A stretch of 64,000 nucleotides of DNA from Thiocapsa roseopersicina (lineage in GTDB: Bacteria; Pseudomonadota; Gammaproteobacteria; Chromatiales; Chromatiaceae), in assembly GCF_900106925.1 (NCBI RefSeq), contig NZ_FNNZ01000015.1:62001-126000 (forward strand). Reading direction: 5' to 3'. Every line of letters begins with the position of its first letter. Position 1 is the stretch's first letter. Both the position numbers and the translations under genes were made by a program. Shown in pieces: positions 48,520-57,483 of this stretch. The notes under the pieces are model-generated. The model was not told the origin of the DNA, ran no database searches, and saw only the letters and a list, made by a program, of their open reading frames with translations.

Positions 48520-48544
48520 ATGGCCCAGCATTGCGCTGGGCCAT
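48520..48544. terminator. Strong hairpin, terminator for sodB and possibly for the toxin gene
   Basis: ATGGCCCAGC-ATTGC-GCTGGGCCAT, a perfect 10-bp stem with a 5-base loop. It lies about 70 bases past the sodB stop on the minus strand (followed there by GTGCGTTTT) and 200 bases past the toxin gene on the plus strand (followed by TTCAGATCTTTACTTCTT). Likely bidirectional. Confidence 0.65.
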
Positions 48545-48611
48545 TTCAGATCTTTACTTCTTCAGGTGTCGCCGAAGCTCGGGACTTAATTATGAAGAAA
48601 TCACAACTCGA

Positions 48612-49193
48612 TCAGCCGCCAAAGTTGGCCGCGACAAACTCCCAATTGATCTTGTCCCAGATCGCTTCGAGATACTTCGGACGGGCATTGCGATAGTCGA
48701 CGTAGTAGGCATGCTCCCAAACGTCGACCGTCAGCAGCGCGGTCTTGCCCTCAGTCATTGGGGTGCCGGCGTTGGAGGTGTTGAAGATCTCGATGGAGCC
48801 GTCGGCGTTCTTGACCAGCCAGGTCCAGCCGGAGCCGAAGTTGGTGGCGGCGGCCTGCGAGAACTGCTTCTTGAATTCGTCGAACGAACCGAACTTGACG
48901 CTGATGGCGTCGGAGAGTGCGCCGGTCGGAGCGCCGCCGCCGTCCGGGCTGAAACAGTTCCAGTAGAAGGTGTGGTTCCAGACTTGGGCGGCGTTGTTGA
49001 ACAATCCGCCCGAGGATTTCATGATGATCTCTTCGAGGCTCATGGTCTCGTACTCGGTGCCCGGGACCAGGTTGTTGAGGTTGTTGACGTAGGTCTGGTG
49101 ATGCTTACCGTAGTGGTACTCGATGGTTTCGGCGGAGATCACGGGCTCGAGTGCACTCTTTTCGTAGGGTAATGCCGGGAGTTCATGGGCCAT
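48612..49193 (-). CDS. sodB: Superoxide dismutase, iron type
   Basis: 193 residues, full length. Converts superoxide to hydrogen peroxide and oxygen in the cytoplasm. Metal ligands are in HHQTYV (first histidine region), NHTFYWN and VWEHAYYVDYRN. The sequence GGLFNNAAQVWNHTFYW and FGSGWTWLV are typical of the iron branch rather than manganese. ATG 49193 is used; TTG 49199 is in frame two codons before. Divergent from the hydantoinase-B gene. Confidence 0.96.
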   Translation of the reverse strand: MAHELPALPYEKSALEPVISAETIEYHYGKHHQTYVNNLNNLVPGTEYETMSLEEIIMKSSGGLFNNAAQVWNHTFYWNCFSPDGGGAPTGALSDAISVKFGSFDEFKKQFSQAAATNFGSGWTWLVKNADGSIEIFNTSNAGTPMTEGKTALLTVDVWEHAYYVDYRNARPKYLEAIWDKINWEFVAANFGG

Positions 49194-49370
49194 GGTCAAG
49201 CCTCCTCGAAGGTTGGAATCTGCAGTGGTCGACAGTCATCCGGAATGTTGGCCCGCGTTCGGGTATCTCAACCCGCGGATGCGGTGCCCGAGCGCGAGAT
49301 GCGAAACTTTCGAGACACGATGTGGTCTTCGGCGCATCGCAGAGCACGCGACCCCGGAGGCTCCGAGACC

Positions 49371-50930
49371 ATGAATGCCGTCGAATTGGGACTTTTCGCC
49401 AGCCGGCTCGAGTCGGTGTGCGAGGAGATGGGAGTGGTTCTGCGCCAAGCGGCCTTCTCCACCAACATCCGCGATCGGCTCGACTTCTCGTGCGCGGTCT
49501 TCGATCGGGACGGGAACCTCTGCGCCCAAGCCGCTCATATCCCAGTCCACCTCGGGAGCATGGCCTACGCGATGGGGGACATCGTCGGCGCGCTCGACTG
49601 GGCCGACGGCGACATGGTGGTCCTCAACGATCCCTTCCTCGGCGGCACCCATCTGCCGGACGTGACGCTGGTGGCCCCGCTCTTCGCAGAGGGCCGGCTG
49701 GTCGCCTTCGTCGCCAATCGCGCACATCATGCCGACATCGGGGCGAGCGCGCCGGGGTCGATGCCCGTTTCGCGCACACTCGACGAGGAGGGGCTGATCA
49801 TCCCGCCCTGTCGGTTGGTCGCGCAAGGCGAGATCGACCAGCCGCGGCTGGCGCGGATCCTCGGTGCGACGCGCAACCCGGACGACGCGCGCGGCGATTT
49901 TTTCGCCCAGATCGGTGCCAATCGCGCCGGGCTGACCCGACTGCGTGGTCTGATCGACGGCCTCGGCGTCTCGGCCTATGTGTCGGCGATCCGCGCACTC
50001 GACGACTATGCCGAACGCCTTGCACGCACGGCGCTCGGTACGATCCCGCCGGGACGCTACAGCTTCGAGGATCTGATGGACGACGACGGCCAGGGGACCG
50101 AGGCGATCCCGATCCGGGTCAGCCTCGATGTGACGCCCGAGCGGATCCATGTCGATTTCGCGGGCACCGCGGGGCAGGTCGCGGGCAACATCAATTGCCC
50201 GCTGTCGGTCGCCGCGGCCGCCGTCGTCTATGTCTTTCGTTGTCTGATGCCGCCTCAGACCCCCGCCTGTGCGGGAACCTTCCGCTCGATCGACCTCTCC
50301 GCGCCGCTCGGTTGCTTGCTCAACGCGCAGCGCCCGGCAGCGGTGGCGGCGGGCAATGTCGAGACCAGCAGCCGTGTCGTGGATGTCGTGCTCGGTGCAC
50401 TCGCCCGAGCGATCCCGGATCGGATCCCGGCGGCCAGTCAGGGCAGCATGAACAACCTGGCCCTCGGCAGCACCGAGACCGGCGCGGCCTGGGATTATTA
50501 CGAGACCATCGGCGGCGGAATGGGCGCGGGGGCGACCGGCGGCGGTTGGTCGGGCGTCCAGACGCATATGACCAACACGCTCAATACGCCGATCGAGGTG
50601 CTGGAGGCGCGTTATCCGTTGCGGGTGTCGCGGTATGCCTTGCGGTCCGAATCGGGCGGGCAAGGGGTGCGCGCGGGCGGCGAGGGCTTGATCCGCGAGC
50701 TGACCTTTCTCGCACCGGCAGAGGTGACGCTGCTGACCGAGCGACGTCGGATCGCGCCTTGGGGCATCGCGGGCGGCGGCCCCGCCCGCTCCGGTCGGAA
50801 TCGGCTCAATGGCGAAGAGCTGCAGCCCAAGGTCAGTCTTCATGTCGAGCGTGGAGATCGCCTCGCCGTGGAGACACCCGGCGGCGGTTGGGGGCGCGAG
50901 CCGGAGCCGGAAGGTATAAGTCGCGATTGA
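49371..50930 (+). CDS. Hydantoinase B/oxoprolinase-family protein, without an adjacent A subunit
   Basis: 519 residues covering the complete HyuB domain: MNAVELGLFASRLESVCEEMGVVLRQAAFSTNIRDRLDFSCAVFD, then NDPFLGGTHLPDVTLVAPLF, AHHADIGASAPGSMP and the C-terminal GGGMGAGATGGGWSGVQTHMTNTLNTPIE and APWGIAGGGPARSG. HyuB normally works with HyuA to hydrolyse cyclic amides such as hydantoins or 5-oxoproline with ATP. No hyuA lies within the window. ATG 49371 has GGAGG upstream; the frame back to 49185 overlaps the sodB start region. Confidence 0.87.
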   Translation: MNAVELGLFASRLESVCEEMGVVLRQAAFSTNIRDRLDFSCAVFDRDGNLCAQAAHIPVHLGSMAYAMGDIVGALDWADGDMVVLNDPFLGGTHLPDVTLVAPLFAEGRLVAFVANRAHHADIGASAPGSMPVSRTLDEEGLIIPPCRLVAQGEIDQPRLARILGATRNPDDARGDFFAQIGANRAGLTRLRGLIDGLGVSAYVSAIRALDDYAERLARTALGTIPPGRYSFEDLMDDDGQGTEAIPIRVSLDVTPERIHVDFAGTAGQVAGNINCPLSVAAAAVVYVFRCLMPPQTPACAGTFRSIDLSAPLGCLLNAQRPAAVAAGNVETSSRVVDVVLGALARAIPDRIPAASQGSMNNLALGSTETGAAWDYYETIGGGMGAGATGGGWSGVQTHMTNTLNTPIEVLEARYPLRVSRYALRSESGGQGVRAGGEGLIRELTFLAPAEVTLLTERRRIAPWGIAGGGPARSGRNRLNGEELQPKVSLHVERGDRLAVETPGGGWGREPEPEGISRD

Positions 50931-51023
50931 TTTCCTTTGCGTCCTTCGCGCCTTTGCGGTTCAAATCCAGGGTCACAAAACGGGATCGCCGACGCGCGAT
51001 CCCGACCTGACGGGAGCGGTCCG

Positions 51024-52808
51024 ATGTGCGGTATCTGCGGTGAGTTGAGATTCGACGGCGCGCCGGCCGACCTGGAGACCATCCAGGCCATGATGGGCGA
51101 GCTGGTGCGGCGTGGGCCGGACCACGGCGGGAGCTACAGCGACGGTGCGCTCGGGTTTGGGCATCGGCGCCTTTCCATCATCGACCTCTCGGTGCGCTCC
51201 AATCAGCCGATGGTGGATGCCGAGCTGGGTCTCGCGCTGGTCTTCAACGGGACCATCTACAACTACCGGGCGCTGCGTCGTGAGCTCGAAGAGCGCGGCT
51301 ACCGTTTCTTCTCCGAGGGCGACAGCGAGGTCATCCTCAAGGCCTGGCACGCCTGGGGAACCGACTGCTGCGCGCGCCTGCACGGGATGTTCGCCTTCGC
51401 CGTCTGGGACGCCAATCAGCAGGTGCTCTTTCTCGCGCGCGACCGCTTCGGCATCAAGCCGCTCTATTGGTCCGAGCAGGGCGCAACGCTGCGTTTTGCC
51501 TCCAGCACGCAGGCGCTTCTGGCGGGCGGCGGGGTGGATACGGCCATCGACCCGGTCGCGCTGCATCATCTTTTTACCCTGCATGCCGTGGTCCCCGCGC
51601 CGCGCACCATCCTGCGCGGGGTACGCAAGCTCATGCCAGGACACTGGCTGCGGTTCGACGCGCGGGGTGGCCGAACCGAAGGCACCTATTGGCGTCTGAA
51701 CGCCACGCGCCCGGCGGAGCCCCGGAGCGACGCGGACTGGTTGGATGCGATTCACGTCGCGCTGCGCCACGCCGTCAAGATCCGCACCGAGGTGGCGGAC
51801 GTGCCGGTCGGGGTGCTGCTCTCGGGCGGGCTGGATTCAAGCCTACTGGTCGCCCTGCTGGCTGAGGCCGGCGTGTCGGATCTGCGGACCTTCTCGGTCG
51901 GCTTCGAGGACACGCCGGAAGAGGCCGGGAGCGAGTTCCAATACTCGGATCTCGTCGTCGAGCGATACGGCACCCGGCATCACCGCTTTCTGGTCCCCAA
52001 CGCGCAGGTCCTGCAGCGTCTGCCCGAGGCGATCGACGCCATGACCGAGCCCATGTTCGGTCAGGACGCCGTGGCCTTTTATCTCCTGGCCGAGCAGGTC
52101 TCGCGCGAGGTCAAGGTGGTGCAGTCCGGCCAGGGCGCGGACGAGGTCTTCGGAGGCTATTTCTGGTATCCGCGCATCGCTGCCGAGCGCGAGGGTTCGC
52201 CGGTCGAACGCTTCGCCAAACACTACTTCGACCGCGATCACGACGAATACCTGCGGATGGTCACCGATGCCTATGCAGGCGAGGACCACACCTCCGCCCT
52301 GATCGCCGAGCGCCTGGCCGAGCCCGATGCGGACGAGCTTCTGGACGCGGTCCTGCGTCTGGACGCAACGACCCTGATCGTCGACGACCCGGTCAAACGG
52401 GTCGACAACATGACGATGGCCTGGGGTCTGGAGGCGCGTGTGCCCTTCCTGGATCATCACCTGGTCGAGCTGGCCGCGCGCTGCCCGCCCGAGCTCAAGC
52501 TGCGCGAGGGCGGAAAATATCCGCTGAAGGCGATGGCCCGCGGGCTTCTCCCGGATGCCGTCATCGATCGACCCAAGGGGTATTTCCCGATGCCGGCACT
52601 CAAATACGTGCGTGGTCCTTTCCTGGAGCTCATGCGCGACGTCCTTGCATCACGCGCCAGCCGCGAGCGGGGTCTCTACCGGCAGAGCTATCTCGACCAG
52701 TTGCTGGCCGCACCGGACATGCACCACACCCGTATCCAGGGCAACAAGCTGTGGCACCTTGCCCTGCTGGAGCTCTGGCTGCAGCGCAACGTCGACATAC
52801 TCGGATGA
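51024..52808 (+). CDS. asnO: N-acetylglutaminylglutamine amide-forming amidotransferase (AsnB-like)
   Basis: 594 residues. N-terminal class II glutaminase domain with nucleophile Cys2 (MCGICGELRFDG) and RGPDHGGSYSDG; C-terminal ATP-pyrophosphatase domain (VLLSGGLDSSLL). Several phrases (HAVVPAPRTIL, SGQGADEVFGGYFWYP, VDDPVKRVDNMTMAWGLEARVPFLD, DRPKGYFPMPALKYVRGP) match, as I recall them, the amidotransferase that makes the osmoprotectant N-acetylglutaminylglutamine amide rather than housekeeping AsnB. Its usual partners, an ATP-grasp/GNAT ligase and a peptidase, are not adjacent. ATG 51024 places Cys2 correctly. Confidence 0.82.
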   Translation: MCGICGELRFDGAPADLETIQAMMGELVRRGPDHGGSYSDGALGFGHRRLSIIDLSVRSNQPMVDAELGLALVFNGTIYNYRALRRELEERGYRFFSEGDSEVILKAWHAWGTDCCARLHGMFAFAVWDANQQVLFLARDRFGIKPLYWSEQGATLRFASSTQALLAGGGVDTAIDPVALHHLFTLHAVVPAPRTILRGVRKLMPGHWLRFDARGGRTEGTYWRLNATRPAEPRSDADWLDAIHVALRHAVKIRTEVADVPVGVLLSGGLDSSLLVALLAEAGVSDLRTFSVGFEDTPEEAGSEFQYSDLVVERYGTRHHRFLVPNAQVLQRLPEAIDAMTEPMFGQDAVAFYLLAEQVSREVKVVQSGQGADEVFGGYFWYPRIAAEREGSPVERFAKHYFDRDHDEYLRMVTDAYAGEDHTSALIAERLAEPDADELLDAVLRLDATTLIVDDPVKRVDNMTMAWGLEARVPFLDHHLVELAARCPPELKLREGGKYPLKAMARGLLPDAVIDRPKGYFPMPALKYVRGPFLELMRDVLASRASRERGLYRQSYLDQLLAAPDMHHTRIQGNKLWHLALLELWLQRNVDILG

Positions 52809-52941
52809 GGGCTCGACCCCGCCGGGAATTGCAAGGACCCAACCGGGAGGCATGACCCCTCCCCTTTCGGGGTAGCTTGAAAACCGATTCAGCGTCCCGA
52901 ACCTTGTCGGATCGGTCGTCAACAAGCGTACGAGGTCAGCG

Positions 52942-53265
52942 ATGGATGTTTTGGAGCGTATCGGCGAACAGGTGAAGACCAACCCGGTCGTCATCTACAT
53001 GAAAGGCACACCCCAGTTTCCCCAGTGCGGCTTCTCGATGAGGGCCTCGGCGGCTCTGCAGGAGTGCGGTGTTCCTTTTGCGTACGTGAACGTCCTTCAG
53101 GATCCCGAGATCTTCGAGAATCTGCCGCGTTATGCCGACTGGCCGACCTTCCCCCAGATCTACATCGACGGCGAGCTGGTCGGCGGCTGCGACATTACGT
53201 TGGAGCTTCACGCAGGCGGCCAGCTCAAGACCATGATGGAAGAGGCGGCTGCCAAGCACGCCTGA
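52942..53265 (+). CDS. grxD: Monothiol glutaredoxin (Grx4 type)
   Basis: 107 residues. The single-cysteine active site is PQCGFS at about residues 28-33, with KGTPQFPQCGFSMRA, TFPQIYIDGELVGGCDI and the glutathione-binding residues conserved. Grx4 proteins bind a bridging [2Fe-2S] cluster with glutathione and pass it on or sense iron. It stands alone between asnO and the convergent rnt gene and is followed by a clear terminator. Confidence 0.96.
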   Translation: MDVLERIGEQVKTNPVVIYMKGTPQFPQCGFSMRASAALQECGVPFAYVNVLQDPEIFENLPRYADWPTFPQIYIDGELVGGCDITLELHAGGQLKTMMEEAAAKHA

Positions 53266-53281
53266 GCGCTCGGGACGCGGG

Positions 53282-53313
53282 GATCGGAGGGACCTGCTTC
53301 CTCCGATCGTTTT
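53282..53313 (+). terminator. Rho-independent terminator after grxD
   Basis: GATCGGAGG (53282-53290), 9-base loop, CCTCCGATC (53300-53308), then GTTTTC. A perfect 9-bp stem 16 bases past the grxD stop, in the gap before the convergent rnt gene. Confidence 0.85.
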
Positions 53314-53322
53314 CGCGCCGGG

Positions 53323-53976
53323 TTACATCGGTTCCCTCTCTTCCCAAACCCGCACGGGATCGAGCTCGCGCCAGCGATTCACGACGGTGCAAAACAGACG
53401 CGCGGTCTGCTCGGCGTCGTAGATCGCCGAGTGGGCCTCGCTGCTCTGCCAGCCGAGCCCCGCCTCCTTTGCCGCACGTGCCAACACGGTTTGACCGAAC
53501 ATCAGGCCGGATAAGGTCACGGTGTCGAAGACACTGAAGGCGTGGAATGGGTTACGTTTGAAACCGGTTCGCTCGACGGCCGCCTTCACGAATCCGAGGT
53601 CGAAGTGGGCGTTGTGCCCGACCAGGATTGCCCGATTGCAGCCGGTCGATTTGACCGCCTTGCGGATCGGGGTGAGGATGCGGGTCAAGGCATCCCATTC
53701 GGAAATCGCGTCCCGGAAGGGGTGGTCGGGATCGATCCGATTGAAGGCCAGTGCGCTCGGGTCGATCTCCGAGCCGACGAAGGGCAGCACGTGACAAGCG
53801 ATCGGAGCAGCCGGCTCGATTCGCCCATCGGGGAGCATTCGGATGATAATAGCGGCGATCTCCAGCAGGGCATGCCGCTGAGCGTCGAAACCGGCTGTTT
53901 CGACATCGACCACCACCGGCAGAAAGCCCCGAAAGCGCGCGGCGATCCCTTCTCTCATTCTTGGTTCTTGGTTCAT
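53323..53976 (-). CDS. rnt: Ribonuclease T
   Basis: 217 residues, DEDD-family 3'-5' exonuclease that trims tRNA and other stable RNA 3' ends. Exo [24 protein letters not shown] carries the DxE pair; Exo [19 protein letters not shown] and Exo [21 protein letters not shown] carry the remaining acidic residues and the histidine. [11 protein letters not shown] completes the typical C-terminus. ATG 53976 was chosen; a second ATG six codons on (53958) is possible. Confidence 0.95.
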   Translation of the reverse strand: MNQEPRMREGIAARFRGFLPVVVDVETAGFDAQRHALLEIAAIIIRMLPDGRIEPAAPIACHVLPFVGSEIDPSALAFNRIDPDHPFRDAISEWDALTRILTPIRKAVKSTGCNRAILVGHNAHFDLGFVKAAVERTGFKRNPFHAFSVFDTVTLSGLMFGQTVLARAAKEAGLGWQSSEAHSAIYDAEQTARLFCTVVNRWRELDPVRVWEEREPM

Positions 53977-54131
53977 GGCGACAGCATAAGTGGCGCGCGG
54001 ATGAATGCCAAACACAGTGATCGTGGCGGCGCGTCGCCGGGGCCGAGTTTAACCGCCGGTCCGGGCGGGACAGGCCTTCCCGAGGCTCCCGGCGCCGATC
54101 GTTCAGTCGGACGCGCCCGGCGAGGCGCACG

Positions 54132-55028
54132 ATGATCGCCCGACTTCTGCTCGCCGCATGGCTCGCGGCGGGCACTTGCGCTTGGGCCGAACCATCGACA
54201 ACCGCCGACCGACCTGCCGGGTCCGCCGCGACGCGCGGAATCCTCTTCGAGATCCACTCCCCGACAGGTGCACCGCCGAGCTTTCTCTTCGGCACGATCC
54301 ACAGCGAGGATGCTCGGGTCGTGGAGCTGGCCGCGCCGGTGCGCGAGGCCTTCGATGCGAGCCCGAACGTCGCCCTCGAGGTGGTCCCGGATGCTTCGGC
54401 CATCATCCGAGCGATGGTCACCATGGCCTACACCGACGGTCGCCTGCTGCGCGACGTTCTGCCCGCCGACCTCTACCTGGAGACGGCCGACGCCCTCGTC
54501 GGCATCGGGATGCCCGAGGAGGCGTTCAAGGACATTAAGCCCTGGGCCGTCGTGACCCTGCTGAGCAGCCCGCCCTCGGAGACAGGCGAGTTTCTGGATA
54601 TGCTGCTGTTTCGTCAGGCGGTCGCGGACGGCAAGCGGGTCGAGGGCTTGGAAACCATGACCGAGCAACTCGCCGTCTTCGACGCACTCTCCGAGACCGA
54701 TCAGATCACGCTGCTGCGTGAGACGCTGGCGACGCGTGGGCAACTCCCGCGCATGTTCGAGGCACTGATCGCCGCCTATGTGGAACGTGATATCGATAAG
54801 CTGCAGCACCTGAGCGACCAACACCTCGCGGAAAGCGATCCCCGTCTCGCCGCACACTTTCAAGAGGTGGTCATCGATTCGCGCAACCACCGGATGGTGG
54901 AACGCATGGTGCCCCTCCTGGCCGAGGGCGGCTGGTTCATCGCGATCGGCGCTCTGCATCTTCCCGGCGATCAGGGCGTCGTTGCGCTGCTGAGACGGCA
55001 CGACCATGGCGTGACGGTCGTCTTCTGA
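54132..55028 (+). CDS. TraB/GumN-family periplasmic protein
   Basis: 298 residues with a signal peptide (LLLAAWLAAGTCAWA, cleavage near residue 19). Family landmarks: FLFGTIHSEDARV, VALEVVPDA, VEGLETMTEQLAVFDAL and the C-terminal FIAIGALHLPGDQGVVALLRR. The histidines of GTIH and GALH, together with a glutamate, are thought to form a metal site; the biochemical role in bacteria is not settled. Divergent from rnt and 79 bases before mlaA. Confidence 0.85.
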   Translation: MIARLLLAAWLAAGTCAWAEPSTTADRPAGSAATRGILFEIHSPTGAPPSFLFGTIHSEDARVVELAAPVREAFDASPNVALEVVPDASAIIRAMVTMAYTDGRLLRDVLPADLYLETADALVGIGMPEEAFKDIKPWAVVTLLSSPPSETGEFLDMLLFRQAVADGKRVEGLETMTEQLAVFDALSETDQITLLRETLATRGQLPRMFEALIAAYVERDIDKLQHLSDQHLAESDPRLAAHFQEVVIDSRNHRMVERMVPLLAEGGWFIAIGALHLPGDQGVVALLRRHDHGVTVVF

Positions 55029-55106
55029 AGCGCGCCCCGGCACGGACCGAGCGAGGCACGGGCTGTGATAGCATTTGCACAACGTGTCGCGAGAGATCAG
55101 CTACGC

Positions 55107-55898
55107 ATGAAGGACCGTGATTTGAGCGCCTATCGACAACTGACTTGGCTGGGGATCTTGGTCATCCTGATGCTCGGCGCGGGCTGCACCACCTCGCCGA
55201 GTCGGATCTCCGAGCCACGCGATCCTCTGGAGCCCTTTAATCGGGCCGTTTTCCGGTTCAATACCGATTTCGACAATGCCTTTTTCAAGCCGGTCGCGAA
55301 GGGGTATCAGGCCATCACGCCGGATCCTGTCGAACGTGGCGTGACCAACTTTTTCGGCAATCTCGCCGACGTCACCTCCTTGGTCAACAACGTGCTGCAG
55401 TTCAAGATGTCGCGTGCCGGCAGCGATGTCGGGCGGCTCTTCATCAACTCGACGGTCGGCGTGCTGGGCTTCGTCGATGTCGCGACCAACGTGGGCTTGC
55501 CGAGCTACAAGGAAGATTTCGGTCAGACACTCGGCTACTGGGGACTCGACTCGGGCGCCTTCATCATGTTGCCGCTCTTGGGGCCGAGCAGCGTGCGCGA
55601 CGCCTTCGGCGATGTCGGCGACGTCTTCACGGATCCCTTGTTCAACCTAGATCCCCTCTTCGACATCGATCGGGACCACATCTACTGGGGCCTGATTGCG
55701 CTCCGGACGATCGACAAGCGAGCCAACTATTTGGCGACCAGCGATATCCTCGAGGACGCGGCCATCGATCCCTACATCCTGCTGCGCGACGCCTATCTGC
55801 AGCGGCGTCACTATCGGGTGCACGACGGCAATCCGCCAACGGTTGAAGGTGAGGAGGACTTCTGGGACGAGATCGATTTCGACAACGATCCGGGCTAA
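55107..55898 (+). CDS. mlaA: Outer-membrane phospholipid-trafficking lipoprotein MlaA (VacJ)
   Basis: 263 residues. Signal peptide with lipobox LGAGC (Cys about 27). Family core: DPLEPFNRAVFRFNTDFDNAFFKPVAKGYQAITPDPVERGVTNFFGNL, RLFINSTVGVLGFVDVA, EDFGQTLGYWGLDSGAFIMLPLLGPSSVRDAFG. MlaA removes misplaced phospholipids from the outer leaflet. The rest of the mla system is elsewhere. Its stop codon TAA is the first three bases of repeat element A. ATG 55107 is preferred to 55065. Confidence 0.95.
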   Translation: MKDRDLSAYRQLTWLGILVILMLGAGCTTSPSRISEPRDPLEPFNRAVFRFNTDFDNAFFKPVAKGYQAITPDPVERGVTNFFGNLADVTSLVNNVLQFKMSRAGSDVGRLFINSTVGVLGFVDVATNVGLPSYKEDFGQTLGYWGLDSGAFIMLPLLGPSSVRDAFGDVGDVFTDPLFNLDPLFDIDRDHIYWGLIALRTIDKRANYLATSDILEDAAIDPYILLRDAYLQRRHYRVHDGNPPTVEGEEDFWDEIDFDNDPG

Positions 55899-55981
55899 AC
55901 CGCGTCCGCAGCGGTTGCTTTGGTTCGAGCGGGCCGTTGACGCATGAGCAAACAACAAGGCCCGGTGCGGACGCGGTTTAG
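55895..55981. repeat. Inverted-end element, copy A (after mlaA)
   Basis: 16-base perfect inverted repeats, CTAAACCGCGTCCGCA (55895-55910) and TGCGGACGCGGTTTAG (55966-55981), 55 bases apart. The left end supplies the mlaA stop codon. The interior contains a weaker GGGCC/GGCCC pair. Confidence 0.7.
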
Positions 55982-56038
55982 TGGGTTAAGATTTTCGCGA
56001 TTTCCGGGAGTAAGCATCCGAACTACGCACGCCTGGAA

Positions 56039-56074
56039 ATCCTGTAGGGGCGACTGAAGTCGCCCCTACAGGAT
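56039..56074. repeat. Short perfect hairpin repeat
   Basis: ATCCTGTAGGGGCGAC-TGAA-GTCGCCCCTACAGGAT, 16-base arms and a 4-base loop. Sequences of the form TGTAGGGGCGA are, from memory, a dispersed repeat in many bacterial genomes. It lies 58 bases right of element A in the mlaA-pyrC gap and is not followed by a T tract. Confidence 0.7.
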
Positions 56075-56164
56075 GGTCGATCCTTTCACGGAAACCGCCT
56101 TGGAATCGATGTGCCGAAATGGACCGTGGGTAAGCCGGAGTCGGCAGCAGCCGGGCGCAGCTGC

Positions 56165-57208
56165 TCAAGGCATCAGGCGCCAGACGACGGCTTCACTGGC
56201 ACGTAAAGGCACCACTCGGCTGGACCCGAAGGGATAGGACGCTGGAACGACCCAGGGCTCGCGGCTCAGACGAATGTTCCCGGCATTGCGGGGCAGGCCG
56301 TAAAAATCCGCGCCATGGTGGCTCGCGAACCCCTCAAGACGCTCCAAGGCGCCCGCCTGCTCGAACACCTCGGCATAGAGCTCGATCGCGGCGTGGGCGC
56401 TGAAGGCTCCGGCACAACCGCAGGCGGTCTCTTTGCCCTCGATTGCATGCGGCGCGCTGTCGGTGCCGAGGAAGAATCGAGGATGACCGTCGGTTGCGGC
56501 CGAGACCAGTGCGAGTCGATGCCGCTCGCGCTTGAGGATCGGCAGGCAATACAGATGCGGGCGAATACCGCCGGCGAGCATGGCGTTGCGGTTGTAGAGC
56601 AGGTGATGGGGCGTGATGGTGGCAGCCAGGGTCGGCGGTCCGTCGCGCACGAATTCGACCGCCTCGGCGGTCGTCACATGCTCGAAGACGACCTTGAGCC
56701 CCGGGAATGCCCGGACGATCGGCTCCAAGCGCTCGTCGATGAAGCGCTGCTCGCGGTCGAAGATGTCGACCTGATCGTCCGTGACCTCGCCGTGCACCAA
56801 GAGCGGCAAATCCACGCGCTGCATCGCCTCGAAGACCGGATAGCGTCCGAGCAGGTCCGTGACCCCGTTTTCCGAGTTGGTGGTCGCCCCGGCTGGATAG
56901 AGCTTGCAGGCAAACACTTGGCAGCTCGCCTTGGCCGCGGCGATCTCGGCGGGGCTTGTCTCATCCGTGAGATAGAGCGTCATCAATGGCTGAAAATCGC
57001 TGCCGGGCGGCAGTGCATCCAGGATGCGGGCCCGGTAGGCGAGCGCCCGGGCGGTATCCACGACCGGTGGCTTCAGATTGGGCATGACGATCGCCCGCCC
57101 GAAACAACGCGCGGTGTGGGCGAGCGCATCCGCCAGGACATCCGCGTCGCGCAGATGCAGATGCCAGTCGTCCGGTCGGGTGATGCAAAGCTCCGTGATC
57201 TCGGTCAT
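56165..57208 (-). CDS. pyrC: Dihydroorotase
   Basis: 347 residues, the E. coli-type PyrC. Zinc-binding HLHLRD near the N-terminus, the carbamylated lysine in [17 protein letters not shown] (about residue 100), [15 protein letters not shown] and the final aspartate in [10 protein letters not shown]. Catalyses ring closure of carbamoylaspartate in pyrimidine synthesis. ATG 57208 follows the preceding zinc-finger gene by one base; the TTG at 57217 is an unlikely alternative. Likely co-transcribed with that small gene. Confidence 0.97.
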   Translation of the reverse strand: MTEITELCITRPDDWHLHLRDADVLADALAHTARCFGRAIVMPNLKPPVVDTARALAYRARILDALPPGSDFQPLMTLYLTDETSPAEIAAAKASCQVFACKLYPAGATTNSENGVTDLLGRYPVFEAMQRVDLPLLVHGEVTDDQVDIFDREQRFIDERLEPIVRAFPGLKVVFEHVTTAEAVEFVRDGPPTLAATITPHHLLYNRNAMLAGGIRPHLYCLPILKRERHRLALVSAATDGHPRFFLGTDSAPHAIEGKETACGCAGAFSAHAAIELYAEVFEQAGALERLEGFASHHGADFYGLPRNAGNIRLSREPWVVPASYPFGSSRVVPLRASEAVVWRLMP

Positions 57209-57209
57209 T

Positions 57210-57404
57210 TCAAACAAGCCGATAGCGCGCCCCGCAATAGGGACAGGACGCCTCGTGGCTCGGCTCGTCTTCGATCGGCAGATAGACCCGAGGGTGCATA
57301 TTCCAGACAGGGGCGCCCGGCAAGGGGCAAGAGAGCGGCAGATCCTTGCGGCTGACCTTGATCAGCTCATGCTCGGCCCGCGTCTCGACGGCGGCGTTGG
57401 ACAT
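57210..57404 (-). CDS. Small zinc-finger (CHCC type) protein
   Basis: 64 residues with the pattern C-x-H-P-x-V-Y-L ... [11 protein letters not shown] near the C-terminus ([35 protein letters not shown]). This matches the CHCC zinc-finger family that includes the NDUFS6 accessory subunit of complex I; the role in bacteria is unclear. It ends one base before pyrC, so the two form an operon. ATG 57404 is chosen; upstream frame to 57446 adds nothing recognisable. Confidence 0.83.
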   Translation of the reverse strand: MSNAAVETRAEHELIKVSRKDLPLSCPLPGAPVWNMHPRVYLPIEDEPSHEASCPYCGARYRLV

Positions 57405-57483
57405 CGGCAAAGTCTCCATCGAATGAGATGATCGGGCAGGCACCACGGCGAATCCACGAGGTCCGCGATTGCGTTGTCTTCTC

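Noticed and set aside
53323-53976. A match to the AAATCGCGTCCCGG end motif at 53703-53716
   Set aside because: It lies inside conserved rnt coding sequence (FRDAISEWD) with no partner end, so it is coincidental.
55895-55981. Possible integron attC sites because the elements follow stop codons and have variable centres
   Set aside because: The ends lack the GTTRRRY/RYYYAAC core sites, the flanking genes are ordinary chromosomal genes, and no integrase is present.
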